A model generated the notes under the pieces. That model did not search any database, was not told where the DNA came from, and saw only the letters and a program-made list of their open reading frames with translations. Positions 59,831 through 59,920 of a stretch of DNA of 59,920 nucleotides are shown one piece after another. How positions within the stretch are numbered: position 1 is the stretch's first letter; the number at the start of each line of letters is the position of its first letter. The DNA is from Syntrophorhabdaceae bacterium. GTDB lineage: Bacteria > Desulfobacterota > Syntrophorhabdia > Syntrophorhabdales > Syntrophorhabdaceae. The translations under genes were made by a program, and so were the position numbers. The stretch is from the NCBI GenBank assembly GCA_028698615.1, contig JAQVWF010000009.1, forward strand, positions 8,693 to 68,612, read 5' to 3'.

Positions 59831-59920
59831 ATGAAAAAAGCGGCATTGATCTTTTCAGTATTGGTTTTTCTGGCCATGACAGGCCTTATCTCATTTGCGA
59901 AAGAAGGGAGCGAGGGGGAA
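59831..59920 (+). CDS. Secreted or periplasmic protein, N-terminal 30 residues (3' truncated by window edge)
   Basis: ATG after AAGGA, then a standard signal peptide: MKKAALIFSVLVFLAMTGLI followed by SFAKEGSEGE, with likely cleavage after SFA. The product cannot be identified because the window ends. Confidence 0.7.
   Translation, partial: MKKAALIFSVLVFLAMTGLISFAKEGSEGE

Noticed and set aside
1-59920. CRISPR arrays, rRNA, tRNA, phage or IS transposase genes
   Set aside because: None seen: no regularly spaced repeats, no cloverleaf-like sequence and no transposase or integrase motif in any frame I examined.

Overview
The window is a high-GC chromosomal segment of a flagellated Gram-negative bacterium. 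An L- and P-ring flagellum (FlgH, FlgI), a very large benzoyl-CoA/2-hydroxyacyl-CoA dehydratase-type activase, FdhD and tetrapyrrole genes point to an anaerobe, plausibly a Desulfobacterota lineage such as Syntrophia or Syntrophorhabdia. That placement is inference; no rRNA or tRNA gene is visible.

Layout. 1-3.6 kb: 3' end of dnaE, then accA and pgi, in one tightly spaced run. 3.7-5.0 kb: an unusual two-gene unit encoding a possible permuted papain-like protein and a multi-pass membrane protein. 5.4-10.8 kb: a CNNM/CBS membrane protein translationally coupled to the 1381-residue CoA-dehydratase activase. 10.9-14.9 kb: divergent acylphosphatase and tetrapyrrole operon (acyP, siroheme synthase, ccsA/hemX-like, hemA, hemC), closed by a hairpin shared with the convergent HU gene. 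15.4-22.3 kb: a cupin gene, then a leftward motility operon (unknown 506-residue protein, FliT-like protein, 68-residue protein, response regulator, HD-GYP regulator, PilZ protein, MotA, MotB) with two good sigma-28 promoters. 22.5-44.8 kb: a rightward run of 20 almost overlapping genes for an unusual nucleotide sugar and its transfer. 44.9-47.3 kb: flagellin with flbT, flaF, a small ORF and a structured leader. 47.4-48.2 kb: fdhD. 48.3-56.8 kb: flgF-G-A-H-I-J-M-N-K-L. 57-58.8 kb: a nucleoside phosphorylase-like protein, a HIT protein, an HNH nuclease and a 44-residue ORF. 59.1 kb to the end: a coiled-coil membrane protein and the start of a secreted protein.

How it fits together. The 22.5-44.8 kb cluster has three of the four steps to GDP-D-glycero-D-manno-heptose (HddA, GmhB, HddC; GmhA not seen) and a GDP-mannose-4,6-dehydratase-like enzyme. 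It then has three SDR proteins without the usual catalytic Tyr, an RmlC-like epimerase, two methyltransferases, two aldo/keto reductases with ParB-like tails, two split transketolases and a B12/radical-SAM protein. Two TPR-glycosyltransferases end the run immediately before the flagellin locus. I infer a flagellin (or surface) glycosylation island making a decorated heptose-derived sugar. Sigma-28 promoters, FlgM, and FlbT/FlaF next to a flagellin leader carrying a small overlapping ORF suggest layered control of late flagellar genes.
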